A stretch of DNA of 64,000 bases from Diprion similis (GCF_021155765.1 NC_060110.1:10353501-10417500), one strand, 5' to 3'; counted from the first letter of the stretch, positions 52,801 through 62,709 are shown. The notes: generated from the sequence alone by a model not told the origin. Numbers and translations: made by a program.

Positions 52801-53150
52801 AGCTCGACTTTGGCGGCAGAGTCACTCAAGAGAGTGCCAAAAATTTTCAAATCGAATTCAGGGGCAAGCAGGTACGGGAAAATTTGCGCATCTTTTCGTT
52901 GAAGTCGGGCTTAGTAAATGACCTAAGTTCATTAACGTCGAATGTAGGTAAAAACCAAACTTGCGCAAAAATTGTTTGACATGATATAGAAATAACGTGA
53001 GGCAAAAATAACAACATTTGTTTTTTTTATCAGGTAATGCAGTTCGGTAGGATAGACGGTAAAGCCTACACTCTGGACTTCCAATACCCCTTCAGTGCAT
53101 TGCAGGCCTTCGCCGTGGCACTTGCAAATGTTACACAGCGGCTCAAGTAA
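10766..53150 (+). CDS. Tusp: Tubby-like protein 4 homologue (WD40-SOCS-Tubby), 15 coding exons
   Basis: Coding exons: 10766-10861, 25962-26129, 41579-41761, 44102-44209, 45221-45368, 46311-46582, 47243-47331, 47423-47557, 48993-49392, 49557-49734, 49957-51634, 52170-52283, 52350-52572, 52686-52871 and 53034-53150. They sum to 1364 codons plus TAA, against about 1540 aa in human TULP4. All junctions are GT-AG and keep phase. Domains in order: WD40 propeller (about residues 15-350), SOCS box (about 357-400), first part of the Tubby domain (about 420-470 and 540-585), a long low-complexity insert (about 590-1285), and the Tubby C-terminus (about 1290-1364) with the family ending [10 protein letters not shown]. 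In this family the SOCS box is expected to recruit Elongin B/C and a Cullin, so the protein is probably an E3 ligase substrate receptor; the substrate is unknown. Introns 1 and 2 are 15.1 and 15.4 kb, which suggests intronic regulatory content. The BC-box cysteine is replaced by serine at residue 364. Homology is near certain; function is by inheritance. Confidence 0.96.
16021..16098. repeat. Short repeat-like segment with TTACGT ends
   Basis: It starts ATAAATTACGTGACGC, has a G-rich centre (GAGGGGGATGTGG, GTGGAGGG), and ends with the palindrome GTTACGTAAC. The left end resembles AATTACGTACGTCACG next to the G run in intron 3, so both may be copies of one short dispersed element. This is a by-eye resemblance only. 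Confidence 0.35.
18201..18222. repeat. Perfect 22-bp AT-rich palindrome
   Basis: The 22 bases beginning CTATATTCAT and ending ATGAATATAG equal their own reverse complement. Such a palindrome could extrude as a cruciform or bind a dimeric factor; in AT-rich intron sequence chance is a serious alternative. Confidence 0.8.
22848..22874. repeat. TCAGGT hexamer microsatellite, 4.5 units
   Basis: Four exact TCAGGT units followed by TCA. A related TTCAGG/TTCGGG tract occurs at 48219-48236 in intron 8. Not the insect telomere repeat TTAGG. Confidence 0.85.
24299..24716. repeat. Cluster of CCTGATCAGG palindromes
   Basis: Four exact copies of the 10-bp palindrome CCTGATCAGG lie at 24364-24373, 24410-24419, 24445-24454 and 24649-24658. 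Many partial copies (GATCAGG, CCTGATCA, CCTGAT, ATCAGGG) lie between and around them. Spacing is irregular. Two GGTAAG(A/G)A-containing blocks about 170 bp apart (near 24460 and 24627) look like diverged copies of a larger unit. The density is far above background, and I saw no exact copy elsewhere in the window. It could be a degenerate dispersed element or an array of protein-binding sites. Confidence 0.85.
24853..24877. repeat. (AC)n microsatellite
   Basis: Uninterrupted AC dinucleotide, about 12.5 units, in Tusp intron 1. Confidence 0.95.
25962..26129 (+). CDS. Tusp: Tusp coding exon 2 (start of WD40 region)
   Basis: Fifty-six codons between acceptor TTGCAG and donor GTACGT, phase 0 at both ends. 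It encodes [20 protein letters not shown], continuing with [10 protein letters not shown] and [10 protein letters not shown], closely matching [14 protein letters not shown] and NLRGHNSE of human TULP4. It is isolated between the two 15-kb introns. Confidence 0.95.
27734..27755. repeat. Perfect 22-bp TA-rich palindrome
   Basis: The 22 bases starting ATATATGTAT and ending ATACATATAT are self-complementary. It lies in Tusp intron 2 and may be a microsatellite derivative. Confidence 0.8.
31596..31613. repeat. (AT)n microsatellite
   Basis: Nine AT units in Tusp intron 2, about 65 bp after a TC-rich tract. Confidence 0.9.
39913..39928 (-). promoter_or_regulatory. CTCF-like site in Tusp intron 2
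   Basis: The minus strand reads CCGCAAGATGGCGCTG. Its first 15 bases match the CTCF consensus CCASYAGRKGGCRSY at 13 positions, including the whole AGRKGGCRS core. It sits in a locally GC-rich island. The AAGATGGCG part also resembles YY1/Pho sites. Binding is not shown by sequence alone. Confidence 0.4.
41579..41761 (+). CDS. Tusp: Tusp coding exon 3 (WD40)
   Basis: Sixty-one codons, phase 0 to 0, acceptor TTTCAG, donor GTAACA. It encodes [20 protein letters not shown], then [18 protein letters not shown] and [15 protein letters not shown]. These are two WD blades, nearly identical to [17 protein letters not shown] and FTWSHDG in human TULP4. Confidence 0.96.
41762..44101 (+). other. Tusp intron 3 (2.3 kb)
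   Basis: AT-rich with no gene recognised. It contains the 24-base G run at 43898-43921. Confidence 0.75.
43898..43921. repeat. 24-nt poly(G) run
   Basis: An uninterrupted run of 24 G on the + strand after TTTCACGGA and before CAAATTTCG. It sits in a segment with AATTACGTACGTCACG upstream and AGAGGGGTCG and AGGGGTCG downstream, suggesting a G-rich dispersed element. Its length may be inaccurate because homopolymers sequence poorly. It could form G-quadruplex structure. Confidence 0.85.
44102..44209 (+). CDS. Tusp: Tusp coding exon 4 (WD40)
   Basis: Thirty-six codons, phase 0 to 0. [17 protein letters not shown] and [12 protein letters not shown] match [17 protein letters not shown] and [11 protein letters not shown] of human TULP4. 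Confidence 0.96.
44210..45220 (+). other. Tusp intron 4 (1.0 kb)
   Basis: No gene seen. The open frames at 44340-44585 (-) and 44707-44988 (+) have no recognisable domain. Confidence 0.7.
45221..45368 (+). CDS. Tusp: Tusp coding exon 5 (WD40)
   Basis: Encodes [20 protein letters not shown] (human VLFGTADGQVIVMDCHG), then a short acidic loop EEGDDDVT. The donor GTAGCC at 45369 leaves phase 1, which fits exon 6. A GTAACC at 45362 would leave phase 0 and break the frame, so it was not used. Confidence 0.92.
45369..46310 (+). other. Tusp intron 5 (0.9 kb)
   Basis: No gene seen. Short TC-repeat (CTCTCTCTCTCT) near 46027 and a purine-rich tract near 45750-45820. Confidence 0.7.
46311..46582 (+). 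CDS. Tusp: Tusp coding exon 6 (WD40)
   Basis: Acceptor AATTACAG, donor GTAAGA. It encodes [20 protein letters not shown], then [27 protein letters not shown] and [21 protein letters not shown], the late WD40 blades of the propeller. It corresponds to human SFTSGDISLMNNYDDLSPTV and onwards. Confidence 0.95.
46583..47242 (+). other. Tusp intron 6 (0.66 kb)
   Basis: No gene recognised; the short frames at 46726-46941 and 46961-47365 overlap splice sites and have no domain. Confidence 0.7.
47243..47557 (+). CDS. Tusp: Tusp coding exons 7 and 8 (last WD blade and SOCS box)
   Basis: Exon 7 is 47243-47331 and exon 8 is 47423-47557, separated by a 91-bp intron; arginine 355 spans the junction. Exon 7 ends the propeller ([20 protein letters not shown]). 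Exon 8 is the SOCS box. Its BC-box is [10 protein letters not shown] (residues 359-368), followed by the Cul5-box-like LPLPPRL (381-387). The BC-box consensus wants Cys at position 6, where this gene has Ser364 (codon TCA at 47448-47450); human TULP4 as I recall it reads SLQLLCQQAI. Confidence 0.94.
47558..48992 (+). other. Tusp intron 8 (1.4 kb)
   Basis: No gene seen. Holds a TTCAGGTTCGGGTTCGGG tract at 48219-48236, related to the hexamer repeat in intron 1; otherwise AT-rich. Confidence 0.7.
48993..49392 (+). CDS. Tusp: Tusp coding exon 9 (first part of Tubby domain)
   Basis: Acceptor ATCCGCAG, entry phase 2, ending GAG|GTGAGG in phase 0. It encodes residues 400-533. [26 protein letters not shown] and [11 protein letters not shown] (422-468) are the first Tubby strands as in TULP4. 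A basic [10 protein letters not shown] stretch follows. An ATG at 48907 in the same frame lies before the acceptor and is not needed for translation. Confidence 0.95.
49557..49734 (+). CDS. Tusp: Tusp coding exon 10 (Tubby domain)
   Basis: Encodes [20 protein letters not shown] and then [19 protein letters not shown] (residues 534-593), nearly identical to the TULP4 Tubby strands [12 protein letters not shown] and [13 protein letters not shown]. Donor GTAAGG, phase 1. Confidence 0.95.
49957..51634 (+). CDS. Tusp: Tusp coding exon 11, large low-complexity insert
   Basis: A single 1678-bp exon for residues 593-1152. It opens [17 protein letters not shown], matching FNPNVFSEDEDD of human TULP4, then becomes Ser/Gly/Asn/Gln-rich and probably disordered. 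Imperfect cysteine-containing repeats occur in the middle (GSCSPS, GNCSPG, GIGCSSG twice, SPTCSG). A better conserved patch, [18 protein letters not shown] to [19 protein letters not shown], is followed by a basic KTKKRRKNK stretch. The insert splits the Tubby domain, as in vertebrate TULP4. Confidence 0.95.
51635..52169 (+). other. Tusp intron 11 (0.5 kb)
   Basis: No gene seen; ordinary short intron with donor GTAAGA and acceptor CTTGCAG. Confidence 0.7.
52170..52572 (+). CDS. Tusp: Tusp coding exons 12 and 13 (Ser/Pro/Arg-rich linker)
   Basis: Exon 12 is 52170-52283 and exon 13 is 52350-52572, separated by a 66-bp intron; both junctions are phase 2 and rebuild arginine codons. The encoded linker is rich in SPxx and Arg-Lys motifs ([20 protein letters not shown]), suggesting phosphorylation and a nuclear-type basic patch. 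The exit at GTGATT is a weaker donor but keeps phase with exon 14. Confidence 0.88.
52686..53150 (+). CDS. Tusp: Tusp coding exons 14 and 15 (Tubby C-terminus)
   Basis: Exon 14 is 52686-52871 and exon 15 is 53034-53150. They encode [57 protein letters not shown] and finish [10 protein letters not shown] followed by TAA. This is the most conserved block of the family and fixes gene identity. Confidence 0.97.
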
Positions 53151-54080
53151 CCTTCACTCTCCAGTACTTCATTCGATATATGTACGGATCCGGTTACGAT
53201 TGGCCTCGCATGAATTTTCAGTAACAAAAGTAAAAGCCGACTAACGATGAGTCACACGCTTCTGTATTGCTAGAAACTCAAAAAAGTTATTCTCTGCTCG
53301 AAGACGATGCATTTTCGTAGCTACAATATTTCTTAAACAAAATCACCTGAGACTTATAGAATGTATCTATACACAAACGTACGCTTTATTATTTTGATCA
53401 AGATGATCCACGAGCAGTATTGGAAAATTTTTAAATGCAGATTGCACAGTGATATTAGCAGTGATTATTATTTTGATGAGTTTATGGGAAATGATTGTTT
53501 TTTCTTTTAATTTCTTTAATGTAAGACGCAGAATTTTGTAGCATTACGTTTAGAACGAATGGCCGAATACTGTATGTTTTTTTTTACGCATTTGCAATAG
53601 TGTCGATGTGAATGTATATCTACTTGTTGCAATTAAATGTTGCGAACTTAGAGTATTGTTTAACAAATATTTGCTGTTTACAGGTCTGTGCGAAATTTGG
53701 AATACGAGTATTGATATAAATAATAATAATAGTAATAACTCTACTAAAGTTCGATCGTAGCGCAATTATTTGTTTTTATATTTTATTGTATTTTTCAATT
53801 GAAGAATATAATAATTGTATCGATTAATCGGCATCAGCTATCGGTAGAAAATATGGCAGTTTAAAACAAAAAAAAAGATCATTACCACTGAAAGTATAAT
53901 TAATTGAACTTAGAACCAAAAATAGGCTGTATTGAGAAACAAACGTTATCTGTCGTGTTACTGAAATGTTAGAATCGTATTTCAATGAAACATGTAAAAC
54001 GTATAAATATATACGAAATCGGATGACAGGCTAGTTCTAGGCATCAGTTAGTCAAAATAAATGACTCTTAGATTGTTGAA
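53151..54080 (+). other. Tusp 3' UTR (at least)
   Basis: AT-rich non-coding sequence after the Tusp stop. The first well-placed AATAAA is at 54056-54061, and AATAAA clusters at about 54797-54808 and 54909-54955 would allow longer forms. Confidence 0.5.
54056..54061 (+). terminator. Candidate Tusp poly(A) signal
   Basis: AATAAA about 0.9 kb after the stop codon. It is one of several possible signals. Confidence 0.4.
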
Positions 54081-55172
54081 ACCCGTTATTTTCTACGCGA
54101 AGAATATTTCTCGCTGAATAAGTAGACGAGAGAAGTTAGAAGCCTGAAGAGTTTGTGCAAAAAATTACAGAACACTAATGTCAAGTTTTACCCCGCATTT
54201 TTTTCAGAATACCGTATTTTCAGACACTAAGTGATAATCTGATATTTGGAAAACGTATTTCGTTGCAAACTCCGAGACAAACTTCGCGTCATTCTCATTG
54301 TTAGTATTGCTTTACATGGATTTTCACCTATGTTTTGTAGGATTTTCTATCATCATATCATAATAACAGAAGTGATGTGTAAAAATTCAAAGCAAGCTGC
54401 AGCGGTAGATTCATTTGTGCTATATGAGTATTGCTTTAATCGTACCGTCCAAAAAGTTTGTCTATTATTTCTTTGTCAAATTTAAAAATTGAAGAAACCA
54501 AGCACCCGCATTGAAAATTATTTTTTCAATACTTATTTGGTTTGACGGGAATGTAAAATTTTTTTTATCCATAAATTATTACTGCTGTTCGAATAGTCGA
54601 CGATGCTGATTCGAAAAATTAAGTGCGTACCTATCCAACTCCATGTTTTTTTAATTTCACAGAATAGCGAGATATGTTGCCATATTCGATTTCACCACGC
54701 GGTAGATGAAACATATTGATTATTTCCTTCGAAAATCGGCATTGTTATGATTACAGTAATTTCGTTTTAGCAGGAATTTACCATCTCAAGAATATAATAA
54801 ATAAATGTCCGGCCTGAATTTTATCTGAAATAAAAAGAAAAAGACGCCACCCATACCAAAAAAGTAATTAAAACCATAAAGATGATTGTTAAATATTCTT
54901 CGTATTCTTAATAAATAAAAATAATAATAATGACAAAAATAATAAATAAATAAATCACTTGATAAGTAAAAATAAAGCCTAAAATGATTAGATCAGTGTT
55001 ACAGGGCCTACGGAATTTACTTAAATATTGATCGACGCATAAAATACCAGCGAGTTTTGATCACTAGACATTGGATATGAACCATAGGCCGCCCTATATT
55101 GATATAAGTTTAATGTATAAAAATATAAACTAAATTTTAATATATAAATAAACAATTAAATAAGTAAACGAG

Positions 55173-55215
<43 letters not shown>

Positions 55216-57620
55216 ATACTTATACATAGGTTGTGCGTTATCAAAGTTATATATACGTAGACCTATAAAACGATTGGCATTTGTTTGACGCCTATATTTG
55301 TAATGCGTATCAGCGTAAATACTTATTACATTGTGTCATAGAATTGAGTTGCATGACTGTAAAGCCTTAAGCCGCAAATTCACGTGTGGCCCTATCAAAA
55401 TACTGCGAGAATATAATAGTATTTATATCAGCATAGGATTGAATTTTATGAAAATGAAGAAAAATTTTCAATCAAGTTCACAACTACGGTTAACGTGCAA
55501 TATTAGTTATTTAAATAATTTAAATATCAACCTTGACAAAGCCATAAACTCTTAAGTTTTCACATATTTTGGCGCTGTTCTATCCTATGATATATCGTAT
55601 CCAAATGTAAAATTCACGACGAGCAGGATAACTTATTGAATATTTTTCCCACAAAATCTGCACTATTTTTGATCATCCTTATGTCTATGATACCATAAAG
55701 TTCTACGATACGCATAATAATTAGGTGCAGATGAAATAGTTTTCGATTAGTGGATAACACGTCGAGTTATTGAAATTATTTAGATTGATAAAATGCGAAC
55801 ACGTACAGTTGTAAGTAGAAATCATGAATAAGTTCTAATTCACAGAATTAAGTTTTGCATCTAAATGTACGCGATCAAATTCAGGTCAAATTGATAAGTT
55901 GCAGGCGAGCGTGCGTGATGCTTGGGAATTAAGACAGAGTCTATCGTGAGTTTGCGCCTTTATTGTGATATAGATTTTTCATTGTTATACGAACGATTCA
56001 TAAACGAACTCATAGTCAAGGGAAAAAGAAGGAAAGAAGCTGCTTCTCGTGGCGAAAAAAATTCAGATTAATGTTGAAAGTTTCATGAAAATAAATCGGA
56101 TGCTTGAATCCTTTTCGCTTGGCGTAGCTCAAGTTAGCTTTATATGTATATTGATTTGTTATAATCAAGGTTTGGTTGAATTTTTCGTATTTTATAAACG
56201 TAATTATAAGACATACATTATACATTATACATTATGCTTAATACTTCGCGGTTATATTATGTATGTATATGTATACGTGCATATAAATATACATAAACAA
56301 AGTGACTGAATATGATATGAGAAAGAATATTATCATTATCATTATATAATTGATTGATGACAGTATTGGTCTTATTCATTATATATTGTGCGGCATATAT
56401 TATTGTTAATTCACTATTTTTCGCCAGGTGTATAATTATTCTGTATATGTGCAATGCAATTTTGTTATACAAAATACATTTAATGAATATAAAATATTTG
56501 TAAATAAAAAGAAGAAAAAAACAAACAGATTTAATTGCGAAAAATAATATCATTCTAGGTACCTCGTAACTCTTTAAATTAAGCCCTCGATGTACTTATC
56601 TTAGTATTTCATTAATATTTACTCGGTGCTGATAAGTAATCATTCCTTATTATTTTTTTAATTACAAAGCTGTGAGACTCACAATGAGTAGTAAAAGATT
56701 CTAATGAAAAAACTTAAAGCAATGGAAAACCACCAATTTAAAGAATTTCAAACTGTGAATGCACCTGCAGTACGCAGTTCGTTTTTCATCAATCAATTTG
56801 ATAAGTTCATCAATTTCTGATATTTTTGATAAATCGAAAAAGTATGTCACGTGGATCGAGATGCATAGCCAAGTTTTAAGGTTCATCGAAAACGAAATTA
56901 GAAATCCGGTTTTTGAAAAATGTTATAATTTCGTCCAAGAATTTTAAACGGTTTAAAGATTTAAAATTCACAAAATATTGATAAAAATTGTTTAAAATCA
57001 GTAAGACCGATGTACGTGTCACGTGTGTCAGCAAGAGGATGATAATTATACTCATTTCTTACCGACCGAGTAAAAAATCACTTATACCGACTTTTATCAC
57101 AGCCAAGTGAAAATATGGTAGATCACACAATTTTACTTGCAAAACGCAACAAAAATTGCAAAAAACGTTTTTTCTACATGCGAGAATAATATCAGAAAAT
57201 TTATTCCTGCAATTAAATATAATTGAATGACAAAAATATATATTCTATTATCATTGTTGCGTGAAACAATAGGTTTACTTAGACTCAAATTTTTGTGTTC
57301 GGCATTACATTAGGAACGACGTTTTCCTACGAACGATACGATAACAGCAAAAACAAGGGAGATCCAGCACGGTCGGTAAAGCTGACTGTAGGATCATTCG
57401 AATTGGCCCATTCAGAAGCCTTAAAAACTCTTCTTAACTTACCTCTACCGGTAGAAAGCTAAAGCTGCGCGATCTAAACTCGGAAGTCCGTTCAAAGTCG
57501 CGGCAAGTGCGTCAAGTCCATGTTCTAATTTGTTTTCCTGTTTATGCCTAAACCACTTTATCGTGTGGTCTGTGAAGTCTAACCGCGTATGCGGGAATGT
57601 CACTTAGGAAAGAACAAAGA
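54081..57620. other. AT-rich spacer between Tusp and Sply
   Basis: No gene recognised; short frames here are low-complexity. Contains the (TAAA)n tract at 55173-55218, other A/T-rich runs, and short TACATTA repeats near 56217-56237. CpG content rises after about 57300 towards the Sply 5' region. Confidence 0.6.
55173..55218. repeat. (TAAA)n microsatellite
   Basis: About 11.5 uninterrupted TAAA units in the Tusp-Sply spacer, with related imperfect units on its left. Confidence 0.95.
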
Positions 57621-57679
57621 GGGATTTGCCTGCCAGGGAACAAAGTGCGTTCGCCTTAATTGATTCGAGTACATACCAA

Positions 57680-57779
57680 CGCAGATCAGTTTCGACCCAA
57701 GTCGCCTTGTTGCTGGTGCAGTCAGTTTCAGTCGTGGGCTGCCAGCAGTCGACGTATAATCAGCTGTGACAAGTGCCGA
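57680..57779 (+). promoter_or_regulatory. Candidate Sply promoter and non-coding exon 1
   Basis: Three arthropod initiator matches cluster here: TCAGTT at 57686-57691, TCAGTT at 57722-57727 and TCAGTC at 57728-57733. About 50 bp later a strong donor GTAAGT begins at 57780. The coding exon of Sply has its own acceptor (TTTTCAG, 57603-style position 59603-59609) seven bases before the ATG, so at least one upstream non-coding exon is required; this is the best candidate I see. The pairing is inferred. Confidence 0.45.
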
Positions 57780-59609
57780 GTAAGTTAGAACGCTCCAAAA
57801 CACCGGGGACACGAACTCCAAGGTAAAGGAAAAGGAGCGAGGAAAAAAATTACTGATATAAATTAACCACTCGAATGAATGATTCGTCAAAATTGACGTA
57901 GGGCCTTCTATAATCGCGTCCTTTTATTTATAAAGATAAAGTAATGTCTAAATATCGTTTGCGTAATGTTTATTTCTTTGTTTTATAAAATCGTGTCGTT
58001 TGGAATATTATCGGTGCAGTAATTCCAATTAAAGATTGAAAGGTCGAAATAAAAATTAATGGTAAAGGGTAAGAGAAAGAAGATGAAAAGAAAAAAAAAA
58101 AAAAATAGGCGCGGCTTCAAGATTAGAATAATTTATTCAATTTTCCTAGTACAATTGAACGTCGGTACTCTGAATTTCGACTGACACACTGACACTTCTC
58201 ATTTCGTATTATCGATTAACTTTGGAGCAAAAGCCAGTCTAAATTTTTGTTAATTATACCGGTTAACAGGGGAATATTTTTTTTTTTTTTTTATGCCTGG
58301 GTTAGGAATGGTATTGATTTTGTACTTGCGTAAAAAAAAACGAAAAGACGTATGCATCATATTTTCGTCAGACTTTGTTATCATGATCAGCACATAGATA
58401 TTATACTTACACGGAAAAGCATAAATTTAGTTTATCATCCTATAACAAAAATGACAAAAAAAATTTACAATCCTAACTGTCAACTTTAAATTAACTTGAT
58501 TTGAATATATTTGTAAAAAATAAACCTGTCTTACAGTTAGAAATTCCTGCCTAACTTTGATTTCATTATATTCAGCTCTTATTAAACTTCACAATATTGC
58601 TCTTCTGTTTATAGAAATGAAGTTTTTGAAAGTTAATAACTATATTATTTACTTTTGAGGTAAAAGGAATCGGATAAAACTATTCATTCCTCAAGTATTA
58701 AACTGCATTGTGACTAGCATTATCAGTACAAGGTTAAACTGATGATTTTTTTTATCTTTCCACAGTTCTTGACTTTATACTGGGTAACCTATATTGATAT
58801 TGAAGGAGAAGACAAATAATATAAAAACGTACAGTCACTAGCTTCGGATTTTTCGCCCAATTAACCAAATCACATTAAGTTTAGTGCAAGTTTACTCAGA
58901 TTCCACAGGCTTGAAACAGTTGCCAATTCATCTATAGGCATTGCGTAGGAAAATTGACTATATTCACTGATCTTATAATAGATCCCGTTTGTGAAATTTT
59001 TGAAATGATTTATACACGTATTTTTCACAATCGTATAACGCAGTCGTGAAAAATGCGGCAAGTTTTAATACGAAAAGCCATATTTATTATTCCGGAATTT
59101 ACTACAATCTGATCATCTTGTTATTGTCACTGTCTAGTTAAAAAATCGGATAAAAAATTGTAGGAATCGATAAAAACCGATAATTGGGTCATTCGGTAAA
59201 GCTTGCATTACGACTGCCGATAGAAATTTAATAGGAATTGATGTTTTTCGGCGGTGAAATTTTCATTTTTATCGAATTGAATGGGATCTAATCGGATTAT
59301 TACAACATTTCTGCGCAAGAAACGATAGAATCTGATAAAAATTGGCTAATTCAATAGGCTAATCCAGATAGCCATTCGGCAGGAAATATCTGAGAGAGAA
59401 AGCCGATTAAAAATATCAATCGTTTTGAATTATTTCTTTTAATCAGGATAATTGCATAGTGATTATATGACCGCAATCGCCAATAGCATCGATCATTTCT
59501 GAAGCTATTTCTGAGTAACGACTTTCTGATAGATACAGAAAATCGAGGTCGCTTCACCCAGTTCATTTCCTGTAACGGTAATTACCAAAGTGTCCTAATT
59601 ACTTTTCAG
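57780..59609 (+). other. Presumed Sply leader intron
   Basis: AT-rich with poly(A) (about 58090) and poly(T) (about 58277) runs. No gene seen. It ends at ACTTTTCAG just before the Sply start codon. Confidence 0.45.
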
Positions 59610-59616
59610 GTAAAGG

Positions 59617-62353
59617 ATGGCTCACTTTCCCCCCTTTGAACTCTTCAGAGACTTGCTAAACAGCAGCTTCAAAGATAAAGAGCCATGGCAAATCGTCACA
59701 ATTACAACAACGACAGTTCTCGCGACGGTCTGGCTTTGGGAATATTGTTTCGACGATGATGAGAGTAAGCAATTTCCTCCATAACCATAGGGCATAAAGT
59801 TGAATGAATAAACTAAACAGTTTTGCCGTAGCTGCCGCATTAAAGAAAGCGTAACAATATGGCTTGAACGTTATTTAAGGATGATTAAGGAAACTTACTT
59901 TCGGCAAGATTACGTTATACTCCTGTAAATAAGTTCTTACTCGCTTTTGTTCACCAGCTATATACTGATAAGAGTCTTCACTTATCACAGATGCATCGTC
60001 ATTACTTGGGTGACATTGTAAAGTACCCGAGAAAACATTTCTCAACCTCAATCCATTTCTAAATACTAAATGCCCCGAGATTTCAAATCGATGTAATCAA
60101 TGTCCAATTCAATTTCAGGTTTGTACGATCGGGGAAAGAAGAAATTGTTTAAACTAGCTCGGTATGTACCATCTATCCGCAATAAGATCGATACCGAATT
60201 AGCAAGCATCAATTCGAATTTCGAGAAAGAAGCTGCACGCCGGTTGAGCGGTGTTCAATGTTTTACGGAGCTACCGGAAAAGGGATGGCGTCAAGAGGAA
60301 GTCCTCGCCATGGTTAACAAATGCGTGAATCTCGGTAGGAAGTCACATTATATGGAATGCCAAACGTATAAAATGACGAAGGCTTTACTTATGCCATTGA
60401 CAAAAACATTTTTTCCACCCACTCTACTCAGGAAATTACGACTGGAAATCGGGAAAGGTTTCCGGAACTGTGTATCGAAACGATAAGGAATTGATCGACC
60501 TTGTGACGTCTGTTTACGGGGTAGCCTCGTACACGAACCCCTTGCACGCCGACGTATTTCCCGGGATTTGCAAAATGGAAGCTGAAGTTGTAAAAGCGGC
60601 GTGCAATTTGTTTCACGGTGGATCGGAGTCGTGCGGGACGGTAAGTAGAAAATTTTCCAAAAAACAAAAATGATGGTCGATAAAACTTTGAAGACAAACC
60701 GTTTATTTCTTGAATGATGCTGTGTTTAGATGACCACTGGAGGTACCGAGTCTATATTAATGGCGTGCAAAGCACTGCGAGATTATGCCAAGGCAGTCAA
60801 AGGTATAAAGAAACCGGAAATGGTTGTGCCGACTACAGCCCATTCCGCTTTTGATAAAGCGGCACAATATTTGAAGATCAAGATAATCACGGTTCCGGTG
60901 AATCCGAGAAGTTTCACCGTCAGTATTGCGTCAATGAGAAAAGCTATTAGCAGAAATACAATCATGGTAAGAAACTCCATCTTTATTACTACTAGGTGTT
61001 TCATTAAACGACGGATGGTTGAACCGCGGGCTTATATCTCATTTCAGCTAGTCGGCTCAGCCCCGAATTTCCCTTACGGAACCATGGACAACATCGAAGC
61101 GATCTCAGAACTCGGCATTTTATACAACATTCCGGTTCACGTCGACGCGTGTCTCGGAGGATTTTTGATCTGCTTTATGGAAGCTGCTGGATTCTCTATG
61201 CCACCGTTTGACTTCGCTTTGCCCGGTGTTGTTAGCATATCGGCAGATACCCACAAGGTAAGCTGGTTCCAGAAGCTGCTTTGATTTTCAAAATCACATC
61301 TGGATAACGGGGAATCAATATTTTCATTTCAATAAACGCCGCAATTAGTCATTGTCAGAGTTTAACAAGCGAGGCGTTTTAGACCAAGGAACAACCGTGA
61401 CATGAAAATTTGTATCCACTGTTTCAGTATGGATACGCACCCAAAGGTTCATCTATAGTTTTGTACAGAGAAAAGAAGTACAGACACTACCAATACACGG
61501 TAACGACTGATTGGCCTGGTGGCATTTATGGTTCACCAACGGTGAACGGTTCCAGAGCGGGAGGGATAATCGCGGCGTGCTGGGCAACAATGATGTACTT
61601 TGGAATGGACGGTTACGTCGAGGCCACCAAGAGAGTAATCGAGACGACGAAGTACATCGAGCAGGAGTAGGTTTCCAGTTTTGCATGTTTTTTTATTTGT
61701 CGATTAGGCTTGTAGCCTTGATAAAACAGTTATTCGTTATTACGTTGTGTTTCAAAGCTTCGATAATGAAGAGATTAATTACTAGCGTGACCCAGATCGT
61801 TACGACTATCGAAACGAACTAGCATTCAAGGAAAAGAGTAATTATTGTTTCACCCTCAGATTGAGAAAGATGGACGGGATTTTCATATTCGGACTACCTG
61901 CAACGTCCGTTATTGCCATCGGTTCGGAGGAGTTTCACATCTACAGGCTCTCGGACGCGCTCGGTGCTAAGGGCTGGAACCTTAATCCACTACAATTTCC
62001 CAGCGGTATTCACATATGCGTGACTCATCTTCACACCGAGCCGGGTTTTGCCGATAAATTTTTGGAAGACGTAAGAACGGAATTGGCCGTCATTTTGCAG
62101 ACGCCTGAAGCCCCCGTCGAAGGGAAGGTAACTTAGCTTATCGGGTTTACTTTTTACTCCTTATCACATCACGAGAAATGCGTAAAAACTGAAGATTTTG
62201 TCGTTTTTTCAGCTCGCCATGTACGGCATGAGCCAGAGTATCCCGGACCGAAGCGTCATCGGCGAATTTACCCGATTTTTCTTGGACTCAATGTACTACA
62301 TACCGAGTAAGGAAGTCGAAATCAAATCTAACGGAAAACCCTCGGGATCGTAA
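59617..62353 (+). CDS. Sply: Sphingosine-1-phosphate lyase
   Basis: Eight coding exons: 59617-59764, 60119-60334, 60432-60640, 60730-60966, 61048-61257, 61428-61666, 61860-62127 and 62213-62353. They join in phase to 555 aa plus TAA (Drosophila Sply is about 545). It is a PLP-dependent enzyme of the DOPA-decarboxylase-like fold that splits phosphorylated sphingoid bases into a long-chain aldehyde and phosphoethanolamine. It is anchored in the ER with the catalytic domain in the cytosol. A single N-terminal membrane segment is visible (about residues 19-40, [16 protein letters not shown]). Catalytic landmarks are the TTGGTES phosphate loop (193-199), His229 (TTAHSAF), Asp303 in HVDACLGG, and the PLP lysine Lys340 in SADTHK-YG, which is the last codon of exon 5. 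The later motifs [16 protein letters not shown] and LQFPSGIH are intact. The ATG follows an acceptor by seven bases and gives [14 protein letters not shown], a normal start. Confidence 0.97.
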
Positions 62354-62697
62354 AGAGAAGACGAAGATCGAAATTCATTATGATGCTGCGAATATGAAGA
62401 TTATTACTGGGTGACGTCGTCATAGAATTGTTATTTTCTTTAGGAATCCCTTAGATTTTTAAATCGGGGAAAACTTAAAAATCCAGTACAAGCAACGGCA
62501 CCTTTAAAAAAACTTACAAACACACATGTGTATGATACATGCAAACGAGTTAGCTATAATTTCGAATAGCAAGAATATACAGTTATTACGTAATTATCAT
62601 CAGTTTAGCCTCATATTTGATCGTGTATTATTTTACTATAGAGAACAGTCTCTGACTACAACATTGTACATAGTGTTACTTTTTGTATGTAACATAA

Positions 62698-62703
62698 ATT
62701 AAA
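62698..62703 (+). terminator. Candidate Sply poly(A) signal
   Basis: ATTAAA, a common variant signal, lies about 345 bp after the Sply stop codon and is followed by T-rich sequence (TTTGTTCAATTTTC). Confidence 0.45.
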
Positions 62704-62709
62704 CTTTGT

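Noticed and set aside
60335..60431. Read-through of Sply exon 2 into the following sequence
   Set aside because: The frame stays open by chance, but the conserved [11 protein letters not shown] sequence appears only after splicing from 60334 to 60432.
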